DNA of 64,000 nucleotides from Dactylosporangium aurantiacum (GTDB taxonomy: Bacteria; Actinomycetota; Actinomycetes; Mycobacteriales; Micromonosporaceae). The translations under genes and the position numbers were made by a program. How positions within the stretch are numbered: the first letter of the stretch is position 1; each line of letters begins with the position of its first letter. The notes under the pieces were generated by a model. The model saw only the letters and a list, made by a program, of their open reading frames with translations, had not been told where the DNA came from and ran no database searches. Shown one piece after another: positions 24,398 to 32,092 of this stretch. The DNA is taken from contig NZ_JNYJ01000003.1 in assembly GCF_000716715.1 (NCBI RefSeq), positions 1-64,000 on the forward strand, read 5' to 3'.

Positions 24398-25909
24398 GTG
24401 GCTCCAGGACCACTCAGTTCCCGGGTCGCCGACCTGTGCGCCGAGGTCGGCAACCGGCTCGGCGGCGGCGCCCAGGCACAGGTCGTCGACGTGCGCCGGC
24501 GCCTCGGCGAGCCGCTGCGTGTCGCGATCGCCGGCCGGCTCAAGTCCGGCAAGTCGACCCTCGTCAACGCGCTCATCGGCCGGCGGGTCGCCCCGACCGA
24601 GGTCGGTGAGTGCACCCGCATCGTGACCCAGTTCCGGTACGGCACCTCCGACCGGGTCGACGTCGTGAAACGCAACGGTGCCCGGGTCAGCCTCCCGCTC
24701 GACGAGGCGGGCATGATCCCGCAGCGGCTCGGCGTCGCCCGGCACGACGTCGCCTACGTCGACGTGACCCTCACCAGTGACCACCTGCGCGACCTCACCG
24801 TCGTGGACACGCCCGGCCTGTCCAGCGCGAACACGTCGGTGTCCGACCAGGCCCGCCGGTTCCTGTTCTCCGAGGCGCCGATCGACGACGACCTGGACTC
24901 CGACTCCGCCGGCGCCCTGTCCGGCGCCGAGGCGATCATCTACGTGTTCACGCAGTCGGTGCGTGAGGACGACGTGCAGGCCCTGGAGGCGTTCCGGTCG
25001 ATCTCGGCGCGGCTGTCGAGCAACCCGATCAACTCCCTCGGCCTGTTCAACAAGGTCGACAAGCTCGCCGGCGGCGGCCAGGACCCGTGGCCGATCGTCG
25101 CGCCGTTGGCCAGTGACCAGTCGAAGGTGCTGCGCCGGGTGGTGTCCGACGTGGTGCCGGTCGTCGGGCTGCTCGCCGAGACCACCGAGGCGGGCCGGCT
25201 CACCGCGGCGGACTGCGAGGCGCTGCGGCAGCTCGCCGCGCTCCCCCAGGGTGAGCGCACCGTCCTGCTCGCCTCCGTGGACCTGTTCACGACCCGTGAG
25301 TGCGGCATCACCCGCGAGGCGCGGGAGCGGCTGCTGCGGCTGCTAGACCTGTACGGCATCAGCTTCGCCATCGCCCAGCTGGTCAACAAGCCGACCCTGG
25401 CCACCGGTGAGCTGGTCCGGATGCTGTTCCAGGCGTCCGGGTTCCCGCGGCTGCGGCAGACCCTCGACCACGCGTTCCGGTGGCGCACCGACGCGATCAA
25501 GGCCGGGTGGGCGCTGTCGAGCCTGGAGAAGATCGCCAGCCACGCCGAACGCCCCCACGACCGGGAGCTGCTGCGCGACGCGATCGAACGGGTCCTGCAG
25601 CAGCCGGAGTCGCACCGGCTGCGGCTGCTGGAGGTCGCGCAGCTCGTCACGACCGGCGCCGTGGACCTGCCCGACCAGATGGAGGGCGAACTGACCCGGC
25701 TCGCGCTGTCCAACGACCCCGGCTGGATCCTCAACCTGCAGGGATCCGACCGTGACCAGATGGTCCGGGCCGCGTTGGACGCCGCGACCCGGTGGCGCGC
25801 CTACGCCGTCGCCGGTGCCAGCCCGTCCCAGTCGCGGGTCGCGCTCGTCGCGCACCGCGGCTTCTACCTGCTGTCCCAACGTATCCGTGGCCAAGCCCGT
25901 GTCAACTGA
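24398..25909 (+). CDS. dynamin-family GTPase, IniC-like
   Basis: A 503-aa dynamin-like GTPase. G1 is GRLKSGKS (46-53), G2 threonine within ECTRIVT, G3 DTPG (137-140) and G4 NKVD (218-221). The second half is helical (stalk-like) without an obvious membrane hairpin. Size and pairing with a longer partner two genes downstream match mycobacterial IniC (~493 aa) beside IniA (~640 aa). Such proteins bind and remodel membranes after GTP hydrolysis; IniA is linked to cell-envelope stress. No strong Shine-Dalgarno precedes GTG 24398, so it is probably coupled to the 41-aa ORF. Confidence 0.85.
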   Translation: MAPGPLSSRVADLCAEVGNRLGGGAQAQVVDVRRRLGEPLRVAIAGRLKSGKSTLVNALIGRRVAPTEVGECTRIVTQFRYGTSDRVDVVKRNGARVSLPLDEAGMIPQRLGVARHDVAYVDVTLTSDHLRDLTVVDTPGLSSANTSVSDQARRFLFSEAPIDDDLDSDSAGALSGAEAIIYVFTQSVREDDVQALEAFRSISARLSSNPINSLGLFNKVDKLAGGGQDPWPIVAPLASDQSKVLRRVVSDVVPVVGLLAETTEAGRLTAADCEALRQLAALPQGERTVLLASVDLFTTRECGITREARERLLRLLDLYGISFAIAQLVNKPTLATGELVRMLFQASGFPRLRQTLDHAFRWRTDAIKAGWALSSLEKIASHAERPHDRELLRDAIERVLQQPESHRLRLLEVAQLVTTGAVDLPDQMEGELTRLALSNDPGWILNLQGSDRDQMVRAALDAATRWRAYAVAGASPSQSRVALVAHRGFYLLSQRIRGQARVN

Positions 25910-25934
25910 AGGCACCCACCCCCAGGAGCCGACG

Positions 25935-26771
25935 ATGTTCTCGTCCTCCAACAGCCTGCGTCTCGTCGCCGTGGCTGTTGCTCTGATCGTCGCCGTGCTC
26001 ACCGGCGTCGCCACCGGCCTCATCAGCGGCGCCCCCGACTGCCCGGCGGTGCCGGCGGCCACGACCGCGGCCACGACCGCCGCGCCGGCGCCGACGACCC
26101 CGGCCGGCGGCGCCGGCATCGGTGACTCCCTCGGCGGTGGCGGCGCCCCCGAGCAGCCGCCGAAGGCGCAGCAGACCCAGGCGCAGCCGGCCGGTCAGGT
26201 CGTGCGGGCGGCACAGCCGGCGTGCACCGCGCAGCAGCCGTTCGGGGTGACCGCGGCGGCGACCGCGTTCGTCGGTGCCCTGCTCGTCGGCGCGGCCCTG
26301 CTGCTGTTGCTGCTGCTGTCGTCCCGCAACGCCCCCCGCCAGGTGCAGGTCCCGGCGGCCGCGGGCCGCGGCAACGGCGCCGGCCCCGCCGAGGCGGACC
26401 GGCGGGCCCTGGTCCAGGCGTGCATCTACGTGCGGGACCGGGTCACGTCCAAGGCCCTCGGTGACCGGCTCGGCACCGCCCTGCAGGAGGCCGGGGTCAC
26501 CACCCTGGAGCCGACCGGGGCCCGGTTCGACCCGGCGCACCACGAGGCCGGCGGCGCCGCACCGTCCAACGACCCGGCGTTGATCGGGTCGATCGCGGCC
26601 GTGGAGGTCCCCGGCTACCTCGACCGTGACGGGCGGGTCCTGCGCGCCCCGATCGTCACCGTGTACCAGGCCGCCCGCAACCCGGGCGGGCCGACCGGGG
26701 CCCACCCGACCGTCGCGCAGCCCCAGCAGCACACGACCAGCCAGCAACCACGCAGAGAGCAGCCCCGATGA
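25935..26771 (+). CDS. membrane-anchored GrpE-like nucleotide exchange factor
   Basis: A 278-aa protein with two hydrophobic segments: LVAVAVALIVAVLTGVATGL (about residues 10-29) and one around residues 101-128 containing GALLVGAALLLLLLL. A Thr/Pro/Gln-rich, probably extracytoplasmic, linker joins them. The cytoplasmic C-terminal part (about 148-258) ends in GARFDPAHHEAGGAAP, then LIGSIAAVEVPGYLDRDGRV and LRAPIVTV, matching the beta-wing of GrpE (pattern FDPxxHEA...GxIxxVxxxGYxxxGRxLRxAxVxV). GrpE ejects ADP from Hsp70. Here it would sit at the membrane beside an Hsp70 with its own membrane anchor (29559-31148). AGGAG lies 6 nt before ATG 25935, and the stop overlaps the next start (ATGA). 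Confidence 0.72.
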   Translation: MFSSSNSLRLVAVAVALIVAVLTGVATGLISGAPDCPAVPAATTAATTAAPAPTTPAGGAGIGDSLGGGGAPEQPPKAQQTQAQPAGQVVRAAQPACTAQQPFGVTAAATAFVGALLVGAALLLLLLLSSRNAPRQVQVPAAAGRGNGAGPAEADRRALVQACIYVRDRVTSKALGDRLGTALQEAGVTTLEPTGARFDPAHHEAGGAAPSNDPALIGSIAAVEVPGYLDRDGRVLRAPIVTVYQAARNPGGPTGAHPTVAQPQQHTTSQQPRREQPR

Positions 26772-28684
26772 CCTCGACCGAGAACGCGGCGCCACCCGCG
26801 AACAACAAGAAGCCGCCGAGCCCCGAGGCGGCCCTCGGCAAACTGCTCAAGGCCGGCGTCGACGGGTCCCTCGCGTACCTGCGCAAGATCGACCCGGACG
26901 CGGCCGCGGACGTGGACACCGAACGCCGCCGCGAGGTGCAGCGGCCACGCATCGTCGTGGTCGGTGAGACGAAGCGCGGCAAGAGCAGCCTGACGAACAT
27001 GCTGATGGGGGTGCCGAACCTGTCACCGGTCGACGCGGCGGTGGCGACCGCGTCGTACCTGGAGTTCACCCACAACACCCAGCACGGCGCCCGCGCGTAC
27101 GTCCCCGGCCGGGAGGACCCGATCCCGCTCGGCCTGGGCGACCTGCGCGACTGGGGCACCGTCCTGGGCCGGCTGCCGGACGGGATGCGCCCGCCGCGGC
27201 GCATCGAGGTGCACCACTCCGCGCCGCTGCTGCAGTTCCTCACCCTCACCGACACCCCCGGCACCGGCGGCCTGGACTCGATGCACGCCGAGGTCGCGAT
27301 GGACGCCGTCGAGCGGGCCACGGCGCTGCTGTTCGTCGTGGACTCGTCCTCACCGTTCTCCAAGCCGGAGATGAACTTCCTCATCGAGGCCAGCAAGAAG
27401 GTCAACTTCGTGCTGTTCGCGTTGACGAAGGTCGACGCGTACCCGGGCTGGCGGACCATCCTCGCCGACAACAAGGGGCAGCTGCAGACGCACGCGCCCC
27501 GGTTCGGCTCCGCCCCGTGGTTCCCGGTGTCGGCGCGGCTGGCGGAGCTGGCGATGACGCTGCCGAAGGACGCCGCGGGTGAGCTGATCCGCGAGTCCCG
27601 CATCGCGGAGCTGCAGCACGCCCTGATCGACCTGGCGAAGAAGGGTCACCTGCTGCAGCAGGCGAACGTGCTGCGGTCGGTGCGGTCGGAGTACATCCGT
27701 ATCGACCAGGAGCTCGGCGACCGGATGAAGGCCACCGACCCGGACCCGAAGGACGCCGAACGCGCCAAGGAGGAACGCGCGCAGGTCGCCACCCGCAAAC
27801 GCACCGAGTCCCGCCAGTGGTCCCTCGCGCTGTCCACCGAGACCCAGCGGGCCCGGGTCGAGGCCACGACGCGGCTGCGTTCGTACATGACGCAGCTGCA
27901 GGAACAGTTCATGGAGAAGATCGACAAGGGTGGCCGGGGCGACATCAGCGACCTGCCCGCCGAGGTCGACAAGGCCCTGTACGCGCTGTCGGTGCGCCTG
28001 TCGCACGACCTGGAGTTCCGCTTCCGCAAGGTCGGTGAGCGGGTCCTGGCGCAGGTGTTCCACCCCAACGAGCTGCAGCACGTGCTGCGCGGCCTGAACG
28101 CGAAGCTGCGCCACGCGCTGGGCACGAAACCCCGCCGGGACGGCGGCAACGGTGACGGCGCGATGGTCGTCATGTCCTCCGCCGGTATGGCGATGATGGC
28201 CGGTCGTGGCGCGATGGCCGGTGCCGGCGCGATCGGTCTGGCCGGCGTCGCCGGTGCCGGGCTGGTCATCCCGGTCATCGGTATCGGCCTCGGTCTCGCC
28301 GCCGGCGCGTACATGATCTTCAAGCGGAAGAGCATGACGGACAAGGTGCAGGCCCGCACGTGGCTGCGGGAGGTCCTCGGTGAGGCCCGCGCCGCGCTCT
28401 CCGACGAGATCATGCACCGGTTCACCGACCTGCAGTACGCGTTGACCCTCGCCCTGGACGAGGCGATCGAGCGGCGGCTCAAGCAGCTGGACGCGCACAT
28501 CGCCAACATCGACAAGTCCCTGGCGGAGGACAAGGCGGAGCGGGCCAAGCGCAAGGCGGCGCTCAACACCGAACGGGAAGGTCTGCGCGCCCGCATCAAG
28601 CAGGTTGACGAGGTCCTCGTGCGGGTACGGGCACTGGCACCGAACGCACCCGCGGACGCGGCCGACGCGCCGGCCGAGGCGTAA
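26768..28684 (+). CDS. dynamin-family GTPase with membrane segment, IniA-like
   Basis: A 638-aa dynamin-like GTPase. G1 GETKRGKS (66-73), G3 DTPG (162-165), G4 TKVD (220-223). A helical stalk with charged coiled-coil stretches follows, then a hydrophobic region at about 464-517 (AMAGAGAIGLAGVAGAGLV, VIPVIGIGLGLAAGAYMIF) that would insert in the membrane as paddle or TM hairpin. A long C-terminal coiled coil (SLAEDKAERAKRKAALNTER) ends the protein. Its length matches IniA (~640 aa). It is translationally coupled to the GrpE-like gene (ATGA overlap), and together with the 503-aa GTPase it probably forms a hetero-oligomeric membrane remodeller. Confidence 0.87.
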   Translation: MTSTENAAPPANNKKPPSPEAALGKLLKAGVDGSLAYLRKIDPDAAADVDTERRREVQRPRIVVVGETKRGKSSLTNMLMGVPNLSPVDAAVATASYLEFTHNTQHGARAYVPGREDPIPLGLGDLRDWGTVLGRLPDGMRPPRRIEVHHSAPLLQFLTLTDTPGTGGLDSMHAEVAMDAVERATALLFVVDSSSPFSKPEMNFLIEASKKVNFVLFALTKVDAYPGWRTILADNKGQLQTHAPRFGSAPWFPVSARLAELAMTLPKDAAGELIRESRIAELQHALIDLAKKGHLLQQANVLRSVRSEYIRIDQELGDRMKATDPDPKDAERAKEERAQVATRKRTESRQWSLALSTETQRARVEATTRLRSYMTQLQEQFMEKIDKGGRGDISDLPAEVDKALYALSVRLSHDLEFRFRKVGERVLAQVFHPNELQHVLRGLNAKLRHALGTKPRRDGGNGDGAMVVMSSAGMAMMAGRGAMAGAGAIGLAGVAGAGLVIPVIGIGLGLAAGAYMIFKRKSMTDKVQARTWLREVLGEARAALSDEIMHRFTDLQYALTLALDEAIERRLKQLDAHIANIDKSLAEDKAERAKRKAALNTEREGLRARIKQVDEVLVRVRALAPNAPADAADAPAEA

Positions 28685-28696
28685 GGGGGTTGGATC

Positions 28697-29449
28697 ATGG
28701 ACGGGCACTGGGAATGGTCGGAGTCGGGCGACGAACCCGACACCGGTGACACCGCCGACCTCGGCGGCGACCACGGGTTCGAGCAGACCTTCGACCACGG
28801 CTACGGCCAGGGGTACGGTCAGGGTTTCGGTCAGGGTTTCGACGGCGGGCACGACGAGTTCGGCGGTGACCCGCTGGGCGGCGACGCGCACGGCGGCGAC
28901 GACCTGGAGGAGCCGCTCGGCACCGAGCACGCCGCCGAGGCCTACGATCAGTCCGTCCATGGCGGCGACACCGACGGGCACACCGACGGGCACGTGGACG
29001 GGTTCGAGCCGGCCGACGGTGACCCGGCCCAGCACGCCGAGTTCGACCCCGCCGTCGGCGACCCCGGCGACGCGGGTGACCCGGGTGATGCGGGGCAGGC
29101 CGACCTCGACGTGGACCCGGTCGGGCAGGTCGAGTCGTTCGGCAGTGACCCGGACGTGCACGGCGACGACGGCTGGCCGGATCCGCAGTTCCCGGAGCAG
29201 CTGCACCTGGACAGCCCGCCGGAGCCCGTCGACGGGTTCCCGTGGAGCGACGCCGGTGTCCTCGGCGACCCGCACGCGGTGTCCGGGGCGTTCGACCCGG
29301 TCGCCGACACCGACCCGGCGGACCCGGCCGACCTCGCCGGCTACGACGGTGTGGACGTGCCGGCGGGCGCGGACCCGTGGGGGCAGCTGCTGAGCTCCGA
29401 CGACCCGGCGACGAGCTCCCTCGCCGGGTTCTGGGCCCCGCTCAACTGA
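28697..29449 (+). CDS. acidic low-complexity protein in the dynamin operon
   Basis: A 250-aa protein dominated by Asp, Gly, Glu, Pro and His, with short repeats such as GYGQGYGQGFGQGFDGG and HTDGHTDGHVDG and almost no lysine. No signal peptide, membrane segment or known domain is visible, and it is probably largely disordered. It starts 12 nt after the IniA-like stop, so it belongs to the operon. In mycobacterial iniBAC loci a low-complexity protein (IniB) accompanies the two dynamins; this may be a functional counterpart, but I see no sequence match to support homology. Confidence 0.65.
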   Translation: MDGHWEWSESGDEPDTGDTADLGGDHGFEQTFDHGYGQGYGQGFGQGFDGGHDEFGGDPLGGDAHGGDDLEEPLGTEHAAEAYDQSVHGGDTDGHTDGHVDGFEPADGDPAQHAEFDPAVGDPGDAGDPGDAGQADLDVDPVGQVESFGSDPDVHGDDGWPDPQFPEQLHLDSPPEPVDGFPWSDAGVLGDPHAVSGAFDPVADTDPADPADLAGYDGVDVPAGADPWGQLLSSDDPATSSLAGFWAPLN

Positions 29450-29451
29450 GC

Positions 29452-29496
29452 CCTGCCGAGGCCCGCCACGCACCGTGCGTGGCGGGCCTCGGCAGG
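29452..29496 (+). terminator. 21-bp perfect hairpin terminator
   Basis: CCTGCCGAGGCCCGCCACGC plus one more base pairs with its exact reverse complement around a 3-nt loop, 2 nt after the stop at 29449. One of the longest perfect stems in the window. Confidence 0.85.
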
Positions 29497-29510
29497 ACGG
29501 CACGACGAAA

Positions 29511-29546
29511 CGAGGAGGGGGCCCGCCACGGCGGGCCCCCTCCTCG
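29511..29546. terminator. 16-bp hairpin between convergent operon and Hsp70 gene
   Basis: CGAGGAGGGGGCCCGC pairs perfectly with the right arm around a 4-nt loop. On the minus strand it is followed by TTTCGTCG, so it suits termination of the Hsp70 gene; probably bidirectional. It shares the decamer GCCCGCCACG with the neighbouring hairpin. Confidence 0.78.
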
Positions 29547-29558
29547 TTGTCGGTGACG

Positions 29559-31148
29559 TCAGCCGTTGAACGCCGTCATCAGCAGGATCACGAACAGCAC
29601 CGCGACCAGCACCAGCACGACGATGATGACCGCGACCCAGTTGCGTTCACCCTCGTCGGTCTGCTGCTGGGCGGGCTGCGGCGCGGGCCGGGCCGGCTGC
29701 GGCGGGAACGGGCCCGGCCGGGCCGGCTGCGCGACCGGCGCCGGCGACACCGGCGGGCGGTACGGCTGCTGCGGCTGCTGGACCGGCGGCTGCTGCCGCA
29801 CCAGCTGCACGGGCGGCTGCTGCGGTGGGGGCGGCTGCTGCCGCACGAGCTGGACCGGCGGCTGCTGCGGCGGCGGGGGCTGCTGCCGGACCAGCTGGAC
29901 GGGCGGCTGCTGCCGCACCAGCTGCACCGGGGGACGCTGCTGCATCGGCGGCTGCTGCACGGGCTGCTGCATCGGCCCCGGCCGGTTCATCGCCGGGGAC
30001 ACCGGCACCGCCGACACCGGCCGCTGCTGCTGCGGCTGCGGCGGGGTGACCGTGCGCGGCATCCCGGACGCGTGGACCGGCGCCGACGGCGACCCGATGC
30101 ACAGGGCGCCCTCCACCACGACGGTCTCCGGCTGCTCCAGGGTCGTCGGCGCCACCCCCAGCTCCGTGTGGATCAGGTGCGCCGCCAGGGGGATGCGGGA
30201 CGAGCCACCGACGAGGAAGATCCCGACGAGGTCCTTCGGCTGCAGCCGCGCGGACTCGATCGCGCGGCGCAGACACGACACGGTCCGCTCCAGGTACGGC
30301 TTGACGAGCCCCTCGAGCTCCTCCCGGGTCAGGTGCGCGTCGACCTCGAGCGCCGGCAGGTGGATGTCGGTCGACGCGGTCCGCGACAGCATCTCCTTCG
30401 CGCCGCGCACGTCCTCGTACAGCAGCCGCCGCTGCCGGCGGGCGTTCGCGTCGGCCGGGTTCGCGATCGACGACCACTTCTCCGCGTGGCTCTGCGAGTA
30501 CACCTTGCCGAGATGCTCCACGATCGCGTGGTCGAAGTCGAGACCACCGACGTCGGGCAGGCCGTCCTCGGCGAGGACCTCGAACCCGGACTGGGTGCGC
30601 CGCACCACGGTCGCGTCGAACGTGCCGCCGCCGAGGTCGTAGATGGCGAGGCTGCGCCCGACCGGCACCGCCGAGCCGAGGACCGCGGTGAAGTACGACG
30701 CGGCACCGACCGGCTCGGCGATCAGCCGCGGGTTGCCGAGCCCGGAGATGCGGGCCGCCTCGACCAGCGCGGAGCGGCGCCGCTCACCCCACCGGGCCGG
30801 GTGCGTCATGCGCACCTCGTCCGGGGCGGCGCCGAGCTGCCGGCGGGCCTCGGTGTTGACCAGCGACAGCACGTGCGCGAACAGTCGCGGCACCGGCATC
30901 GGGTGGTCACCGATGAACACCTCGCCGTCGTCGATGCGACGTTTCGGGTTCGGTTCGAACCGGGCCGGGTCCAGCCGCGCGTTGCGCTCGGCGTCCCGCC
31001 CGACGAGGACCTTCCCGTCGGTGTTGAAGTACAAAGCAGAGGGCAGCAAGGGGGAACCGTCGAACAGCAGCGGCCGCATCCGTGAGTCCGGGGTCCGGAC
31101 CATCGCGACCGTGTTCGACGTGCCGAAGTCGATGCCGAGCACGCGCAT
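29559..31148 (-). CDS. membrane-tethered Hsp70-like ATPase lacking a substrate-binding domain
   Basis: A 529-aa protein. Residues 1-~360 are an Hsp70/actin-fold ATPase domain: phosphate-1 GIDFGTSNTVAMV, connect-1 RLIAEPVGAASYF, phosphate-2 AIYDLGGGTFDATVV and adenosine motif GIFLVGGSSRIPLAAHL. The usual C-terminal substrate-binding domain is replaced by a Pro/Gln-rich linker with four repeats of PPVQLVRQQPP, then a single C-terminal membrane helix (NWVAVIIVVLVLVAVLFVIL). It would be tail-anchored with the ATPase in the cytoplasm. ATG 31148 has a TAGGGT -10 ending 7 nt upstream. It converges on the dynamin operon; the GrpE-like membrane protein there is its likely exchange factor. Confidence 0.85.
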   Translation of the reverse strand: MRVLGIDFGTSNTVAMVRTPDSRMRPLLFDGSPLLPSALYFNTDGKVLVGRDAERNARLDPARFEPNPKRRIDDGEVFIGDHPMPVPRLFAHVLSLVNTEARRQLGAAPDEVRMTHPARWGERRRSALVEAARISGLGNPRLIAEPVGAASYFTAVLGSAVPVGRSLAIYDLGGGTFDATVVRRTQSGFEVLAEDGLPDVGGLDFDHAIVEHLGKVYSQSHAEKWSSIANPADANARRQRRLLYEDVRGAKEMLSRTASTDIHLPALEVDAHLTREELEGLVKPYLERTVSCLRRAIESARLQPKDLVGIFLVGGSSRIPLAAHLIHTELGVAPTTLEQPETVVVEGALCIGSPSAPVHASGMPRTVTPPQPQQQRPVSAVPVSPAMNRPGPMQQPVQQPPMQQRPPVQLVRQQPPVQLVRQQPPPPQQPPVQLVRQQPPPPQQPPVQLVRQQPPVQQPQQPYRPPVSPAPVAQPARPGPFPPQPARPAPQPAQQQTDEGERNWVAVIIVVLVLVAVLFVILLMTAFNG

Positions 31149-31155
31149 GTGCGTC

Positions 31156-31161
31156 ACCCTA
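31156..31161 (-). promoter_or_regulatory. -10 hexamer, leaderless start of Hsp70-like gene
   Basis: TAGGGT (minus strand) ends 7 nt before ATG 31148. Confidence 0.5.
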
Positions 31162-31273
31162 CCTTTGCCGATCCACACTCCGCGTCGCCCGGCAAGCCCT
31201 CTGCAAGCTGTGGGCAAGCCCGAAGACAGCAACAGGTAACCCGCCGTTACGCAAACTCCACCGAAGATCACTA

Positions 31274-31279
31274 CATACT
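31274..31279 (+). promoter_or_regulatory. -10 hexamer, leaderless start of glycerophosphodiesterase gene
   Basis: CATACT ends 6 nt before GTG 31286. Confidence 0.45.
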
Positions 31280-31285
31280 GTCGGC

Positions 31286-32044
31286 GTGGCCTATCTTGAC
31301 CTGCCAGGACCGCTGGGTTTCGCGCACCGTGGCGGCGCGTCGGCCGGTGACGAGAACACGACAGCGGCGTTCGCCCGCGCGGTCGAGCTCGGCTACCGGT
31401 ACATCGAAACCGACACGCACGCCACCGCCGACGGTGTCGCGGTCGTGTTCCACGATGACACGCTGCAACGGATGCTCGGGCGTCCGGGTCGGATGATCGA
31501 CGTTACGTGGGCGGACCTGTCCACCGTCCGCGTCGGTGGGGCCGCGGCCGTGCCCCGCCTCGACGAGGTCCTCGACGCGTGGCCGGACGTCCGGTTCAAC
31601 ATCGACTGCAAGACCGACGCGGCCGTCGACCCGACCCTCGACGTGATCCGCCGCACCGCCGCCCAGGACCGGGTCCTGCTCGCCGCGTTCTCCTCCCGCC
31701 GCCTCACCCGCATCCGCCGCCTCACCGGACCGCACGTGGCGACGTCACTGGGCATGCGGGAGGTCGCCACCCTGTACGCGGGCAGCCTCACCGGCCGGCC
31801 CGTCACCCTGCCCGCCGGGGTCGTCGCCGTGCAGGTCCCGCCCCGCTACGGGCGGCTCACGCTCGCCTCGCCCCGGTTCATCCGGTACGCGCACCGGCTC
31901 GGCCTGCACGTGCACCTGTGGACGATCGACGACGCCGACCAGATCGGGCACTTCCTGGACCTCGGTGTTGATGGCATCATGACCGATCACATCGAGGTGC
32001 TCCGCGACGTCTACGACGCCCGCGGCATCTGGAACCCCGCCTGA
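31286..32044 (+). CDS. glycerophosphodiester phosphodiesterase
   Basis: A 252-aa TIM-barrel GDPD enzyme that hydrolyses glycerophosphodiesters to glycerol-3-phosphate and an alcohol. Catalytic and metal residues are visible: GFAHRGGASAGDENT (the H-R-G and E-N pairs), YIETDTHATADGVAVVFHDDTL (E-x-D and the second His), FNIDCKTD and LHVHLWTIDDADQ near the C-terminal strands, and GVDGIMTDH. There is no signal peptide, so it acts in the cytoplasm. It is divergent from the Hsp70-like gene with 137 nt between the two starts. Confidence 0.9.
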   Translation: MAYLDLPGPLGFAHRGGASAGDENTTAAFARAVELGYRYIETDTHATADGVAVVFHDDTLQRMLGRPGRMIDVTWADLSTVRVGGAAAVPRLDEVLDAWPDVRFNIDCKTDAAVDPTLDVIRRTAAQDRVLLAAFSSRRLTRIRRLTGPHVATSLGMREVATLYAGSLTGRPVTLPAGVVAVQVPPRYGRLTLASPRFIRYAHRLGLHVHLWTIDDADQIGHFLDLGVDGIMTDHIEVLRDVYDARGIWNPA

Positions 32045-32092
32045 GCACCGTCGCACCACCCCCGCAGGAACCGATGCAGGAGAGGCCGGCCC

